Source: Reticulascus tulasneorum (lineage: Eukaryota; Ascomycota; Sordariomycetes; Glomerellales; Reticulascaceae). Taken from it: a stretch of DNA of 64,000 nt. The position numbers were made by a program, and so were the translations under genes. Below the pieces are notes generated by a model that saw only the letters and a program-made list of their open reading frames with translations, was not told where the DNA came from and made no database searches. The stretch is taken from positions 1,178,001 through 1,242,000 of the forward strand of contig LSAX01000002.1 in the NCBI GenBank assembly GCA_001557505.1, written 5' to 3'. Each line of letters begins with the position of its first letter. Position 1 is the first letter of the stretch. Below, one piece after another: positions 46,662 through 58,800 of this stretch.

Positions 46662-47627
46662 TTATTTCGTACTATCGACCGCTTTGAAGAAGCCAAGCAA
46701 ATCATCAAGTACCTGCTGAGCATGTGTCAAATACAATCCTGTAGAACCGATTAGCAAGGCACAGAGCTAACATCTCACCCGCGAGAGCCACTCACCATGT
46801 CCAGCCTTCTCATACACCTTGAGTTCTGCCCATGGCAGCATCTCCTGGCATACCTTGGCACTTATTTCCACTGGCATGCCACCATCCGAATCGCCATGCA
46901 GCATGAGGATCGGTAGTTTGTGAAGCGTGCCGAATATCCTCAGTTCGTTCGCCAGCGGCTGCTGGAAGATCATGGGCGTCTTCTCAATCGCGATCGGATC
47001 CGCGTCCGCGGCGAGCCTGTGGAAGAATTGCAACACGCTTGCATCGACATCATTCCCCAGATCCGTTCTAAAGACGCTGTGAATCTGCTGCGCGATGAAG
47101 CCTTTCCCACCGGGCTTTCGAATCCCACCGAGCAAGGCGTCCCACAGCTCGGGGGGTGGACCGTCGGGACATTCCTCGCTGCGGATGTTGTATGGCATGT
47201 TGAGTCCGATCCAGACGAAGCCTTTACAGAGTTGGCGGATATAAGCGCTAGATAGGTAGGACAACACGCTCTCGCCAGACCCCATGCTCGCGGAGACGAA
47301 TACGAAGTCGCCGACCTGGAGGTGCTCCAGTAGGCCGACAAGATCGGCCGCAAAGACGTCCCATGTCACTGGGCCCGAGGCAGGCCCATTGTTCCAGTCG
47401 CTGCGGCCGAAGCCGCGGCGGTCTGGGGCGATGCATCTGTACCGGTGGGTTTCGCAGAGCGGCACAATGAGGTGGTCGTACATGCGGGAGGACATGGGCC
47501 AGCCGTGGAGGAATACGAGGGTCAAGGGGGAGGTTTCGATGGGCTGGGGGGCAAAGGCGATAGAGTCGGGGGTGTAGTGCCTGTAGAACAGGTTTGTGGA
47601 ATCAACGGTGCTTTTGAAGGTAGGCAT
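46662..47627 (-). CDS. Alpha/beta hydrolase (haloperoxidase/esterase-like)
   Basis: Two exons (47627..46796, 46738..46662) give 302 aa, normal for a single-domain alpha/beta hydrolase. The oxyanion motif FLHGWP is at residues 39-44 and APDRRGFGRSDW at 67-78. The nucleophile elbow reads SASMG (Ser114), with Ser instead of the usual first Gly. The acid is probably Asp248 in LMLHGDSDGGMP, and the catalytic His277 is in AGHG. The second exon completes the C-terminus (LYLTHAQQVLDDLLGFFK), the conserved continuation of the His motif, which supports the intron. No signal peptide is seen, so it is probably cytosolic. The substrate cannot be read from sequence; non-haem haloperoxidase-like and epoxide- or ester-hydrolase-like relatives exist. 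Confidence 0.9.
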
Positions 47628-48138
47628 CTTGAGGAGCTGGGTAGTAGAGTGATAAGAGTAGTAGATTCTTTATAATTGATAATGTTTAAATTGAATTGCA
47701 GTGCTAGTGTTGAAGGCATGCTCTAAAGGTTGTCTTCATTGACTTTAAATACTCTTATGTTGTCGTGAGCATAACGCGAACCCCAAGTCCGGAAACTGAT
47801 ATGCATGTTGAGTGAGCATTCAGCCACACAAACCGGAACATATTGTTGCATATCTTCAGCCATTATGATTTCGACATTCTGCAATCAATTGTAAGTTTTC
47901 ATCGTTCACAATAAAGTCATATTGTCTGCTCAAAGAGCGACTTCCCCCTGCAGGGGCAAGCTTTATGTTCTGCCTTAACCAGACGTGGTGGAAGGCCATA
48001 CGCACTTCGTCGACATTCGGCCAATCCCAAATTGCCCGCCCGCAACTCAATGATTTGAGTTGTATGCTCACAGCGCATGATACTGCCCCAACGCCTTTTT
48101 TCATCACAGATTACACTTTGGCCTTACAAGTTATACGC
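47628..48138. other. Intergenic region upstream of the hydrolase
   Basis: About 510 bp, AT-rich close to the hydrolase start. No gene was seen. Confidence 0.5.
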
Positions 48139-48930
48139 TTACGCAAAGAGACACAGGCCGAATAGAGCAAAACCAGCCACCAACGGCATATTTCTTGACA
48201 ACTGTGATGATCCGCTTGGAGGGCTCGACTGCGTTGGAGCGCTAGTTTGCGCAGGTCCTGACGGATTTCCCGCCACGCCTGCCGTCGTGCTTGTTACGTC
48301 AGAGACGGACGGGGTGGTGGTAGGCGTTGCAGACGCGAAAAGAGGACAAGAGCTCTCTGATAGGACAGATGACCAGATGGAGTTGAGTTCCGAAGCATCG
48401 GCGGTCTGTTCAACGTATTGAGGATGAACACTATAAACCTTGTCCATCCCAGCCGTGATAATCACAGGCACCGACCGCGCCAGCACGAAGCAGTTGTTGA
48501 CTGGTGTCTCTGGCGCGATGACGGTCGTCGTTCCGGGCCCAATGGTCGTCATGTTGCACCTGCCATACTGGTCGGGTATGGTATCGCCGCTCCCGGAGCC
48601 GAGTCTACAGAACCAGATCTTCGTCACGCTGGCGGTAGCGGTGTTCGTGCCCGCGAATATAGAACCCTCGGCGTGGACTACGTCCGCAGGATAGTAGTTC
48701 TCCTCGCGGCAGGCGTCATTGCCGGGACTAGCTGCCGTAGGGCAGGCGACGCGGTAGGTAGTACTTTTGGAGTCGAGGCTGACGACGGAGGCTTCTAGGC
48801 TAACGGGGTGGGAGTCAAGGAGCATGAGTTGGCGGAGGGAGGTTGTTGGCTGCGGGTCCGTGGGCCCTTGCGCTGCCGAGAGAGACGAGAACGCGGCCGC
48901 TGCGGCCAAGATATGAGTTACGGTCTTCAT
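48139..48930 (-). CDS. Probable GPI-anchored secreted surface protein
   Basis: A single exon of 263 aa from the ATG at 48930. The N-terminus is a classic signal peptide (MKTVTHILAAAAAFSSLSAA). The mature domain holds paired cysteines (VACPTAASPGNDACRE, IWFCRLGSGSGDTIPDQYGRC, NNCFVLARSV) and one N-glycosylation sequon (NMT). Residues about 205-245 are a Ser/Thr/Pro-rich stalk (TPTTTPSVSDVTSTTAG, PTQSSPPSGSSQ). The chain ends in a short hydrophobic tail (MPLVAGFALFGLCLFA) after a small-residue omega-like region, as expected for GPI attachment. It should sit in the plasma membrane or cell wall. Similar Ser/Thr-stalked proteins are common in filamentous ascomycetes; the molecular role is unknown. 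Confidence 0.85.
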   Translation of the reverse strand: MKTVTHILAAAAAFSSLSAAQGPTDPQPTTSLRQLMLLDSHPVSLEASVVSLDSKSTTYRVACPTAASPGNDACREENYYPADVVHAEGSIFAGTNTATASVTKIWFCRLGSGSGDTIPDQYGRCNMTTIGPGTTTVIAPETPVNNCFVLARSVPVIITAGMDKVYSVHPQYVEQTADASELNSIWSSVLSESSCPLFASATPTTTPSVSDVTSTTAGVAGNPSGPAQTSAPTQSSPPSGSSQLSRNMPLVAGFALFGLCLFA

Positions 48931-51671
48931 GGCTGGCCTTTTCTACTTCGTAGAGATGTTTGACACTTGGGCTAGCGAAAGATGATGCATGAGAGGAGTG
49001 AGGATGGCGTCCAGGTTTACTTATGATCAGTTGTTCATATCACGGACGCGACTTGGCGACACAATCTCCCGGGTAATTAAACTTGCGCCGCTCGTAATGG
49101 CCTGTAACTGCTAGGTTCTGAATCATTTGGGAGTTCAACTTTCAATTAGCGGTTCTCGTCGACGAAATACTGATTCTAGCATCTGTGTAGTTCAAAACGT
49201 ACGAACTTGACGCGGGCGTCGCCCGAGTTGGAGGGCCCGAAGTTTTGGCAGTCCCGGGCCCGCGAGTCCCGTTCATGCAGTCATATTCCGACTTCGGTCT
49301 CATTGTGCACGGCCGTGAGTCCCCTTAATGTTCCTCTTCCGGTGGGTGGCGCGTCGAGGGGGCCAGTTTATGCCAGTCACTCAGAAGGGAGCAAGATAGT
49401 AATAGACTAAGGCATCCTTATAAGCTGTTGGACGAGTTGCTAGTCTCGATGCTTCTAGCGACACCCACAATTTTGCTCCCACTTGGCACTTGGTCCATGC
49501 CTTACTATCTCGCTGTTCTCATATCTTCGCTGAGCTCGAACGTCATCCATACCCACGAATATTACGGCAACGTGTCTAATAATAAGCTTCTTTGCCTACT
49601 GGCGACCCCACGTCCGGAAGAGTAAGTTGGTGCTGGCCTAGCTGTTGGTGGGTTCGTATAGGTTCGTGTGGCTTCCAGGGACCATACCAACACTTGTTGG
49701 ATGACAGACAAGCTTGCCGGGAGTTCGGCAACCAGGTAAGACCAGTCGCCGACTGACCAGGACGAAAGGGTAGGAATTCAGCGAGGAGGCTTGGTCCTTT
49801 ATGAGATTTCACTACCGTTTCCAGCCCTAACACGATGACGGAGAGTCCAAGAGTAATACGCTTATTTGTGTCGAAGCGACCTGATTCGACAGTTTACTTC
49901 ATTTTGTTTCGTTTCAGGGGTTACCATCAGCGAAAAGGGACTTTGGTATCGATTCGGCGCCCGCTTGGCGTGCAGGCAGTGGTATCCAATGCCCTACGCC
50001 GCCATCAGAGATCCCCGCTTGGTCCAAACTCACGCCGTCCCGGCGCGCTCGCCTGGCATGGTGTCTCCCTTAGCTGTCATCTTTATTTATGCGAAAACGA
50101 AATGTGCGACACTCTTGAGGTACATAAAACTAATCACCCCAGCGGAGAGCCCCCATTTCAACTCTAGACTTTGACGATGCCTGTTCGTCTTTCCAGGGAG
50201 GGCAATGAACAAGTTGGAAAGACGTTCTGGAGCCGCCCCAACCGGATGAACGATTGTCACACCCACTTCCCTGCCAGGCGGGAACCTCCTTGCCCACTCG
50301 GAAAGGGCTTGGAGGGATTGCGCCACCTTCAAGATGCGGCTGTCGATTGGCCATGTGAGTTGGCCCGAAGGCCCGCTGGCCATTCGATTTCAACGTCGTG
50401 GAGGCCACCAAGCCATCCTTTCGCTTAAGCAAGGTAGGTGTGGAACAAAAACATCTGCTGCGAAGTGAATCCGTCCAATCCGCCCCAATCCTTCCGAGCT
50501 TGAGTTAACCGCATCCCAATTATATGTAACAACGCTACTGGCGTAGTAGCAGCTTGACCCGCTACGGTTGTCTGGATCGGCATCGCTAGCGTCCAGCCGT
50601 GATGGAGCCAGCGGCAAGCAAGATTTTTTTTAAACCCAACGGCCCCAAGCTCAAGCTAGCCCGAGGGTCAAACGAAGGAGCATCGGGTGGGATTCGACGA
50701 AATCTCCCGCTGTGGGTGCTTTTGCTACATACTCCAAAGAACCTGGGATGAAATAGGTTTGCTCCTATGACCCAGGACGTGCGAACGCGCCTTGCTCGGC
50801 CATACTTCGAGCAAATAACTAATTAGTAGCCCGTCCCTTCAGTCGCCCGCTGTCGAACACTACCCACAGACGTTTCTTCTGGCCCCTGGATTTCATATGT
50901 GGCGTGATCAGGTCCCTGGCTTCCCCCAGGCAGCCACTGAAATGAGAGGCTTGATTCACAGATCTCTGCCTACAGCCATCATTTGGTTCCTGGATATTTC
51001 CTGTTCTCGCCAGACAGCCAGGAACTATCTTCACATGTTGAGCTTGTAACGCGGCTATTGTGGCATCCATTAACTACGGATGAAGCGCGGGAGCCAAGCC
51101 CCTCTTCTAGAGGGGAAGAGAATCGTAGGGCTGGTAGGCTACTCCGTACTCCGTACTTTCATGCAGTCTCTCGACTCAGCCATAGCCACGAATGCTTGTT
51201 TTTCTCTTCACGGCCACTTCCCCATCGCCCGTCATCTCATTCCGCTATCCGGTAACGAGTCCAATCGAGACGGTCTGGGGTGGTGGCCTCAGCCCCCTGT
51301 CCCTGGGACGCCCCCGGTTCCTTTGCTGAAGCAACCCAACGAAATGCGTACTTCGTACCCACGCCCACCACTGGGGTTATATGGAGCCAGGGTATCAGAG
51401 TTGCTACTGCACCACAGTTGATCCTATCCTCTCTGGCTCCCTGCATCTTCAAATCTGCCTCCATCCCTCGCTGATCCTTTCTCTTTCATCACTCTGCCAT
51501 ACCCATCGATAACATCCGGCACTTCCTGCTCGTCCGCCCACTCCGCCTTGCTTGCTCGGATGTCAGCAAACTACGATTATCCGTACAAAATGGCCCCAAT
51601 GGTAGGTTATCATTCCTCATCCATCTCGGCCTCTTACCAGAATTCCGAGTCGAGAGTCCTTGCTTACAGTT
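48931..51671. other. Long intergenic region, no gene seen
   Basis: About 2.7 kb upstream of both the GPI-protein gene (minus) and the single-span membrane protein gene (plus). Open frames are short and overlap. A tandem ACTCCGTACTCCGTACT lies near 51141-51157. A possible upstream coding exon around 51560-51600 was considered and left out. Confidence 0.45.
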
Positions 51672-52596
51672 ATGGCTTCAACTCAGTATGACGAAGGCCC
51701 GGAGGTTGCGCCTCAAAGCATACCCGAAGTCTATCACCCACCACCGCAGGCACCATCATATCACTCGCCTCACCAACACCCCGTCACGCCTGTAAAACGG
51801 GAGGACTCCATGTACCCGGGCTATATACCGACTCCAGTAGATCAATCAGTGTACGGCGGCCAGTCGGTGTATCAACAGAACCAACCTGGCTATAATGCAA
51901 GCCAGACAGCACCGACAACCAAGCCGAAACGGACATTTTGCGGTTGCACATTCGTGGTGTTGGTGTTATCGATCATCATCGCAATCTTGGCAGCCGGAGT
52001 GATAGGGCTGGCAGCAGGCACTGGCGTGGTGGCAAGCCGTGCAAGCAACGCGGAAGAGAAACTGGCAGCATTGAGCTCATCTTTGCCTGTAGCAACAAGG
52101 ACAAGGACAGTGACACAGACTGCCTCGACCGTACCAACAGCGACCAGTCTCGCCGACCTCTCGAACGGCTGCGCCGTAGACGACTCGACAACTACCGGCC
52201 AGACATACACCGCACAATGTAAGCCTGTCCGTCATCTCCCGTCCGGAGCTTATCTGACATGACCCGAAATTAGTCTTTAAAACCCCCGTGTTCACCATGT
52301 TCTGCAACAAGAACGCCCCGAACCCGCCCTTGATGTCGCTCTTCACCGCCGATTTCAACACATGCATGGACGCCTGCGCAGCATACTCTGATTATTTGCC
52401 GGGATTGTTCGGCCAAAACGTAAACACAACTTGCCAGGCGGTCAGCTTCATTCCCCTGTGGACGACGAAGCAAGGTGCTCTCGAGGGCGGCGCGCCAGGA
52501 AACTGCTATTTGAAGCCAGGCCCGCAGACTACCAGCGGACTGGAGGACTCCAACGTGGGGACGGATTGCCACGCCGCTGTTCGAACGGAGAGTTAG
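51672..52596 (+). CDS. Single-span membrane protein with Pro/Tyr-rich N-terminus and Cys-containing C-terminal domain
   Basis: Two exons (51672..52218, 52274..52596) give 289 aa. The start chosen is the ATG reading MASTQYDEGPEVAPQSIPEV. Residues 1-90 are Pro, Tyr, Gln and His-rich (YHPPPQAPSYHSPHQHP), as in disordered cytosolic tails. One membrane span follows KPKRTFCGCT (FVVLVLSIIIAILAAGVIGL), so the C-terminus is probably extracytosolic (type II). The outer part has a short coiled or stalk segment, a Thr-rich stretch and a domain with about six cysteines (FTMFCNKNAPNPP, FNTCMDACAAYSDYL, NTTCQAVSF, NCYLKPG, TDCHAAV). Similar fungal proteins exist but I know of no function. An extra upstream exon starting at an ATG near 51560 is possible. 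Confidence 0.8.
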
Positions 52597-55500
52597 GATG
52601 GGCCGTCGCCGGGTGATGGCTGGGCTGGGGGTGTTTAGTTTTTTTTGTTCTTTTCTTTCTATGCCACTTATTCCCGATTCATGATATCATCTGTACAATT
52701 TCACAGGGCCTTCTCATGGGGGAGAGGCAACCGCCCGTTCAAAAAGGTCCGGCTCATAAGGCAGACACATTGGCACAGGAACGGCGGGGAGGGATCAGTT
52801 TCTCCGAGAGTCCACACTAGAGTCTAATCAGATATCTTACAGCCTCATTTTATCAAGCGAGTTTGATTTCAATTTTGGACGCGTTCCCTCTCTGGCCTCA
52901 TGTGAGCGTAGACGATTGCTTCAGGCCAAGGTCGTGCAGAGCAAGTTTACAATAAAGTTTCGACCGCTTCGACGGTGGGCCAGTCCCGTGAGGTCTGCTG
53001 TCAACGCTCCCTGCCAAACACCTTATAGAACAACTGGGCGGATCTCGAAGTGACTCCTCAGCAAAAGCAAAAGTGTCTCTCCGGGTTTCAAGATTTCACG
53101 ATTCGATCGGGACGCCTGCCGTCGTGTCTGGGTTGGGATGTTTCTCGACAAGGGGAGTCGACGCCACTCTCTCTCTCGATCCGGTCACACTTCTTTTGTT
53201 TCCTACCTTCGTGGTGTCTCAGATCTCGAATCGCTAAGGGGGTTCTTGCATCATTGTCTCGAAGGACGATAAGTTAGCCTCTGGACATCGAGAAATGCCA
53301 TCTTGTCTTGGGGACTATGGCGCCGATGGAATGCGAACGTGCATCAACAATGCGATTCGAACGGACCAAATCCGCGTCGATTAACCTGAAAGACCGAGTT
53401 AGCCCTATGAAAGCCGAGTCCGACGACTCCCAGCCGTATCTCAAAGCCGAGCATCTGCAATTGATGTGGTATTGGATCCAATCCGAGTCTGCCGGCTACT
53501 GCGCTTGAATGTCTCTGGCCGGGCCTAAAATGCAGGGCCTTCGGGTGGAACGCAGCTCCGAGCTCGGATGTAGGATTAATATCGTGGGGACGGAGTGCCG
53601 TCTTGGTTGCACACCGAAAGAAACCACAAGGGATTGGCGCGGACGGAGCTTTTAAGCAGTGCCAAATGGCGGAGAGGGGGAATTGACAAGCGCATATGGT
53701 GGGTTGTGCTTGAGAGTGTGGCATCTAAATATGGTGTGGTAGCGAGACCCGTTTGTGAAACCACAGACGGTGATGCCGAATAGCGAATTCGGGGATCTCA
53801 TTAGACGGGACACCAGTAGGGGGGAACGGGAGAGGTGTGGCATCTTCAATTCATCAATTCATGTCCATAGAGAGACTGACTGACGTATGGAGTGCATATT
53901 TGGCTGGCCGGTCGCTAGGCTGGCGCGCTGCCAGGTAGCCGAGCGCTCGCAGAGTGTTGCCCTTATTATCTCGACTCGCAGCTTATCAGGGGTCGGCGTG
54001 ACTGGTCCGGAGATGTCCATATCGCAACGCTACAGTAGGCAGAATATTATTAATAAGCCAGAGCGGATTGCGGCGCTTCGTGTGCGGTGTGAGCTGCCCA
54101 CAGTACGACGCCACCGTTCTAATTAAATCCCCCGTAAGTTAATTTTTCATGCCGGGCATGGGACATGACTGGCCACCTAGGTTTAGTTCTCACAAGACCA
54201 AATGTCAAGTTTAGGAAACTTGCAGCAGCCACCTCTGGGAGAGTTTGGACTCGGACCGGTGCAGGACGATGCGGCAACATCTTTCTTGTCGGTATCATGC
54301 CTGTCATATGCTGGCTGCTGGCCAATGGAGAGGATGTTGATTTGGGATGCTCAGCAGATAGGCTATCCAACGGAATGTAAACCTGATCTTCGTGATGCAT
54401 GGTTGGCCGACTGGATGGAAAGCCACTACCAGCTCTCTGTAGAGAGCCCATAACCCAGTATGTGTAGGACATCTGTACATATTATTTAAGACAGCTGAGC
54501 CGTCGATGTATGTAATAATTTGGATTCTTTTGTTGGGTAATGAATGTCCGCAGATTCGTCGAACTCGTCGATTGCGAGGTCCCAAAGTTCGCGCAGGCGG
54601 GCTGCTGCACTAGCGGATTCTAGAAGCAGCCCTGGAAGGTTGGCTGGGCCGGCTGGGTTGGGTCATGTTCGTGGAGATCCTGGTCCGACTCCGCAGCAAT
54701 GTCAAGCCAAGATTCCAATCGCGCGAAATGCGGTGAAGATCAAGTACCGGGACTTGTCAAACACCGACCAGAGATTGGAGCACAGTGCCAGACCATCCGC
54801 TGGGGGGGGGGGGTTCCAGTCACCGCAGGATGATGATGATGATGATGATGATGGAGGATCCTTTTCCAGCAATTATTCCCCAAACTGGCTCGTCGTTAAC
54901 CTGCAGTGCAGCCAAACAAGAATGAACTTGGGCATCCCATCCTATCCAATCCAATAACCCAGGCTCGGGATGTCTTTTTTTCTATTAACAGAACGACGCA
55001 ACAGAGAACCAGTTGAAGGATACGATTCGAGTACAGAGTTGGCCTTGGGCGGATTGAACCTGTACAAGAACATTGCGACTCTTGTCGAGAGAATACGTCG
55101 ATAGCTAGTCGTACTTTAGTTCAGAGGGAGTCATCATTTCTTCTCAAACTCGCTCTATCAACTGCCTACTTTGGGTAATTACACGAGCAGTTCAGAGATC
55201 CGACATCGATCGGCACGCAAACGAGACAGTGTGAAGGATTTGCTGGAAACGCCTCTAGAATCACCCGCTAACCCCACCACCAAGTCGCGGTACTTTCTGA
55301 CCACACTTCCTACCCTCTTCCTGTCTCATGTCGTCAATCGAAGGGCGCGCATGCGTGACAAGCCTGGCAAAACTGACAGGGGGGCATGGTCCCCGCTGAG
55401 AATGTAAGCAGAGAGTTAAGGCTGGTGCAAAATGACTCCGAACAAACCCTTGGGTAACCCAGATTGACTTGGGATCTTATCTGGTGGGCTGGACCTGTAT

Positions 55501-55871
55501 ACGTAACACGGATTCCATTAAAACTAACCGACCTTCTTTTTTAAACGTCCCCGAACGAATTGTCTCTCTCTTTATACCTCCTTACCAAGGAGGAAGTTTC
55601 GTTCTCGCCCTTCAGTCGAGAGAGTCAGCAGAGTAATCAACATTTACAGCGGGGCATCCGGCATTTGAGTTGACTTTCCCTGGGGGTCCATTGACGACGA
55701 AGCCAACTACCTCCAAAAGGCGCAACCCGGCCTGCATCATCAACGCCCTCCCGCTTACTTGCGACTTTGACATGAGCCTGGGCGCTGAGCCAACTTCTCC
55801 TGCTCTACTCCTACGCCTACGCCTTTGCACCTATCAGACAGGGGGACTCGCGCCCTTGATCACTTAAAGCC
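52597..55871. other. Long upstream region of the homeodomain factor, with low-complexity tracts
   Basis: About 3.3 kb. It includes a run of 12 G (54802-54813) and (GAT)8 (54829-54852). A 137-codon frame at 54544-54957 runs through both tracts and is judged non-coding. Regulators of development in filamentous fungi often have long promoters and leaders, so part of this stretch is probably regulatory. Confidence 0.45.
54829..54852 (+). repeat. GAT trinucleotide microsatellite (8 units)
   Basis: Eight perfect GAT units lie 15 bp after a 12-base G run (54802-54813), in the upstream region of the homeodomain-factor gene. Confidence 0.9.
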
Positions 55872-58800
55872 ATGACATCCATTGAAGAGATGGAGGAGTT
55901 CGTCAATTGGGAGAATGCTGCCGCAGATGTCGGCGCTAGCTTCGACATGTCTTTCCAGAACATCAGTACCACTCCAAGCCAGGACATTGATCTGGTACTG
56001 GAAAATGTCAACGACGATGACTTTGGCTTTTTCGCCCTACAGCACTTTGCCGGTCAAGGCGACGCCTCCTTCCCGCCCGTGAATGCCACCGCTCCCCTGC
56101 ACTGGGAGACGCCTGAGGCTCCTTGTTCCAGTTGCACTCTGGGAGGATATCATTGCAAGAAGATCGCAGAGGGTCAGCACAAGGGTTACTGCACAAGCTG
56201 CGTCGCCCTGAATGTCGGCTGCAGTTTCGCTGGGCCCATCCCTGAGAGCATCAACCTGGCCGCTGCCAGCTTTGCTCAGAACTCATGGAGGCCGACGCTA
56301 GGGAACTTCTCTGATTCCATCTCTCACGAGGACATGTCCCAAGCCAACTTGCAAAGCACCTCCAGCCCGGATCTTCTTGGCCTGGCTGCCGGCTCCGATG
56401 AACACATCGGCGCACCCAAGGTGGGAACACCACCGAAGATTGGCGCCCGGTTCTCGAGAGACTCAGTAAGGATCTTGAAGAACTGGCTGTCAACCCACAA
56501 CAGACATCCCTACCCCAGCGATGAAGAGAAGGAGATGCTCCAGCGCCAAACTGGCCTCAACAAGACACAAATCACAAACTGGCTAGCCAACGCCAGACGA
56601 CGAGGCAAGGTCCAACCCCCCCGATCAACATCGCCTCATCCCCGAAGCAACTGGACAGTCCCTATTGATATTCCCAAGAGACAAGGCACGCCTGCTCTGG
56701 AAGCCATGAACCCGCTGCAGCGTTGGGAGAACTCACCCCCAGAACACGAACCCGCCTCCGTCACTGCCATTGCTCGCGCGGTCGCCTCGGGCTCTACCGT
56801 GTCCAACTCGTCAGGTCTCAACAGTCCTCACAGCCTCAACTTCACCGATGATGGATCAGGCAGATCTATTTGCAACGCATCCTCGGCAAGCAGCATCAAC
56901 ACCTCCAACTCAAGCGGGGGTTCATTTGCTTCCGCCTTTTCCCATGCCTCTCGTGGCTCTTTCGGCTCTTTCGGTTCATTCAATAGAGGGCGCAGGCGAA
57001 GGAGACGGCGAACTGCACCCAAGCGCCCCGACGAGAAGACATCTCTCACCACTCCACTCAAAACCTTCCAGTGCACTTTCTGCACAGAAACGTTCAGAAC
57101 GAAGCACGACTGGCAAAGACACGAGAAATCCCTCCATCTTTCCCTCGAGAGGTGGGTTTGCGCCCCCGACGGGCCGCGAGCCCCTCATCCCGAGACAAAC
57201 ATGCTTTCTTGCGTCTTTTGCGGAGCGGCCAACCCGGACGATGCCCACATCGAGACTCACAATCACTCGGCATGCTTGGAGAGAACATTGGAGGAGCGGA
57301 CCTTCTACCGAAAGGACCATCTCAACCAGCATCTGAGACTGGTTCACAATGTCAAGTTTGTGGACTGGTCCATGAAGCTTTGGAAGGTGGCCACCCCGGA
57401 GATTAGGTCCCGCTGCGGTTTCTGTGGAATCGTGATGGATACTTGGACAATTCGTGTTGATCACTTGGCGGAGCACTTTAAGACCGGTAACACCATGGCT
57501 GACTGGAAGGGTGACTGGGGTTTTGAAGCGCCCGTGTTGGACATGGTTGAAAATTCCATCCCGCCATGTACGAGACCTCTCCAATATCCCGTAGATAAGC
57601 TACCAGCATCTGACTTTTGAAAATAGATCTTATTGATACTGAGCGAAACTCTCCGTACCCGTTCGAAGCCAGTGGCTCGCCAGCCGAATCCCCACGCAGC
57701 GCCTATGAGTTGATCAAGATGGAACTGGCCCACTTCCTAACAAACCACCAAGAAAAGCATGGCGGCGAGCTTCCAGACTACGAGCGAGTACAACTTGAGG
57801 CTTGCAGGATCATTTTCGCTTCCGAAGTCTTGTCACTCCAAGGAATATCGTCGACCTTCTCCTGGCTGCGTGACCTAATGATGTCGTCGCCAAGGCTGGC
57901 ACGGGACGCGCAGTTGGGCCCCATTCGTTCTCAAATCGAGAATCGATTGGCCATCCTGAAAATTAACGGAAAGGACAACTTGTTCGAGGAGTGCCCCCTG
58001 GAGCATCAACTCCACGAGTTCGTCAGAGCTCGCAGACTGCTTGGTCTTACGGCCATGGACGACGAGCTACAGGCCGAGGCGTGTCGCATCGTCGGTCGGA
58101 TCGAAGAAGTTTCGACGACCCCATCCGACTTCATCGCCAATTGGCTTGTGAATCTCGTCTACTCATCGACCCACTGGCTGGCCAACTTCAGACAGCGAGC
58201 ACATCTGCCACGAACGGAAGACATAGTGTGTGCTCATTTGCGATCGACGGATTCGTCCAAGATTGACTCGACCATACACAACTACAGCAGACTGGAGAGG
58301 GAGCTGGGTGAATACATGGATACGCAAAGAGCTCTCGGGATCGAGCCTTCAGAATCCGATCTCCAGCGCCAGGCTCGTATCATCATATACGAGTTCGATG
58401 ACGGATGGAATCAAACAGCTGCTGATAACGAGGGGTGGCTGCAGGGCTTCAAGCAGCGTCATATGGAGAGCAAGAAATCACAATCTTCAGGCTCTACCGC
58501 GTCTCCAATCACTTTGGAAAGCGTAACGCAGCAGCCCGGGAAATTCGTCGCTGGATCCGGCAGTTCCCCGTCGAGCTCCTCCAAAGCGATCTCATCTCAT
58601 GCGGGTGATGGGCTTATCCATCCAGTAACGGGCGTTCCGTTCACCAAAACGAGCCCGTACTTCCTCAACGATGCCAACTGCTATCGCAGACTTGCTCGAG
58701 AACTCGGGCGCTATGTGGCGTCGACTATGTCCGCAAAGAACCCGCGGCAACACGTACCCACCGACGATGAGCTTCAACATCACGCTCGGTGGATTCTTTA

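Noticed and set aside
53341..53380. GATTCGAAC, reverse complement of a B-box
   Set aside because: No A-box at a fitting distance and no T-arm pairing, so a tRNA gene is not supported.
54544..54957. 137-codon frame containing a run of Asp
   Set aside because: The Asp run is the GAT microsatellite, next to a 12-base G run; no conserved sequence on either side.
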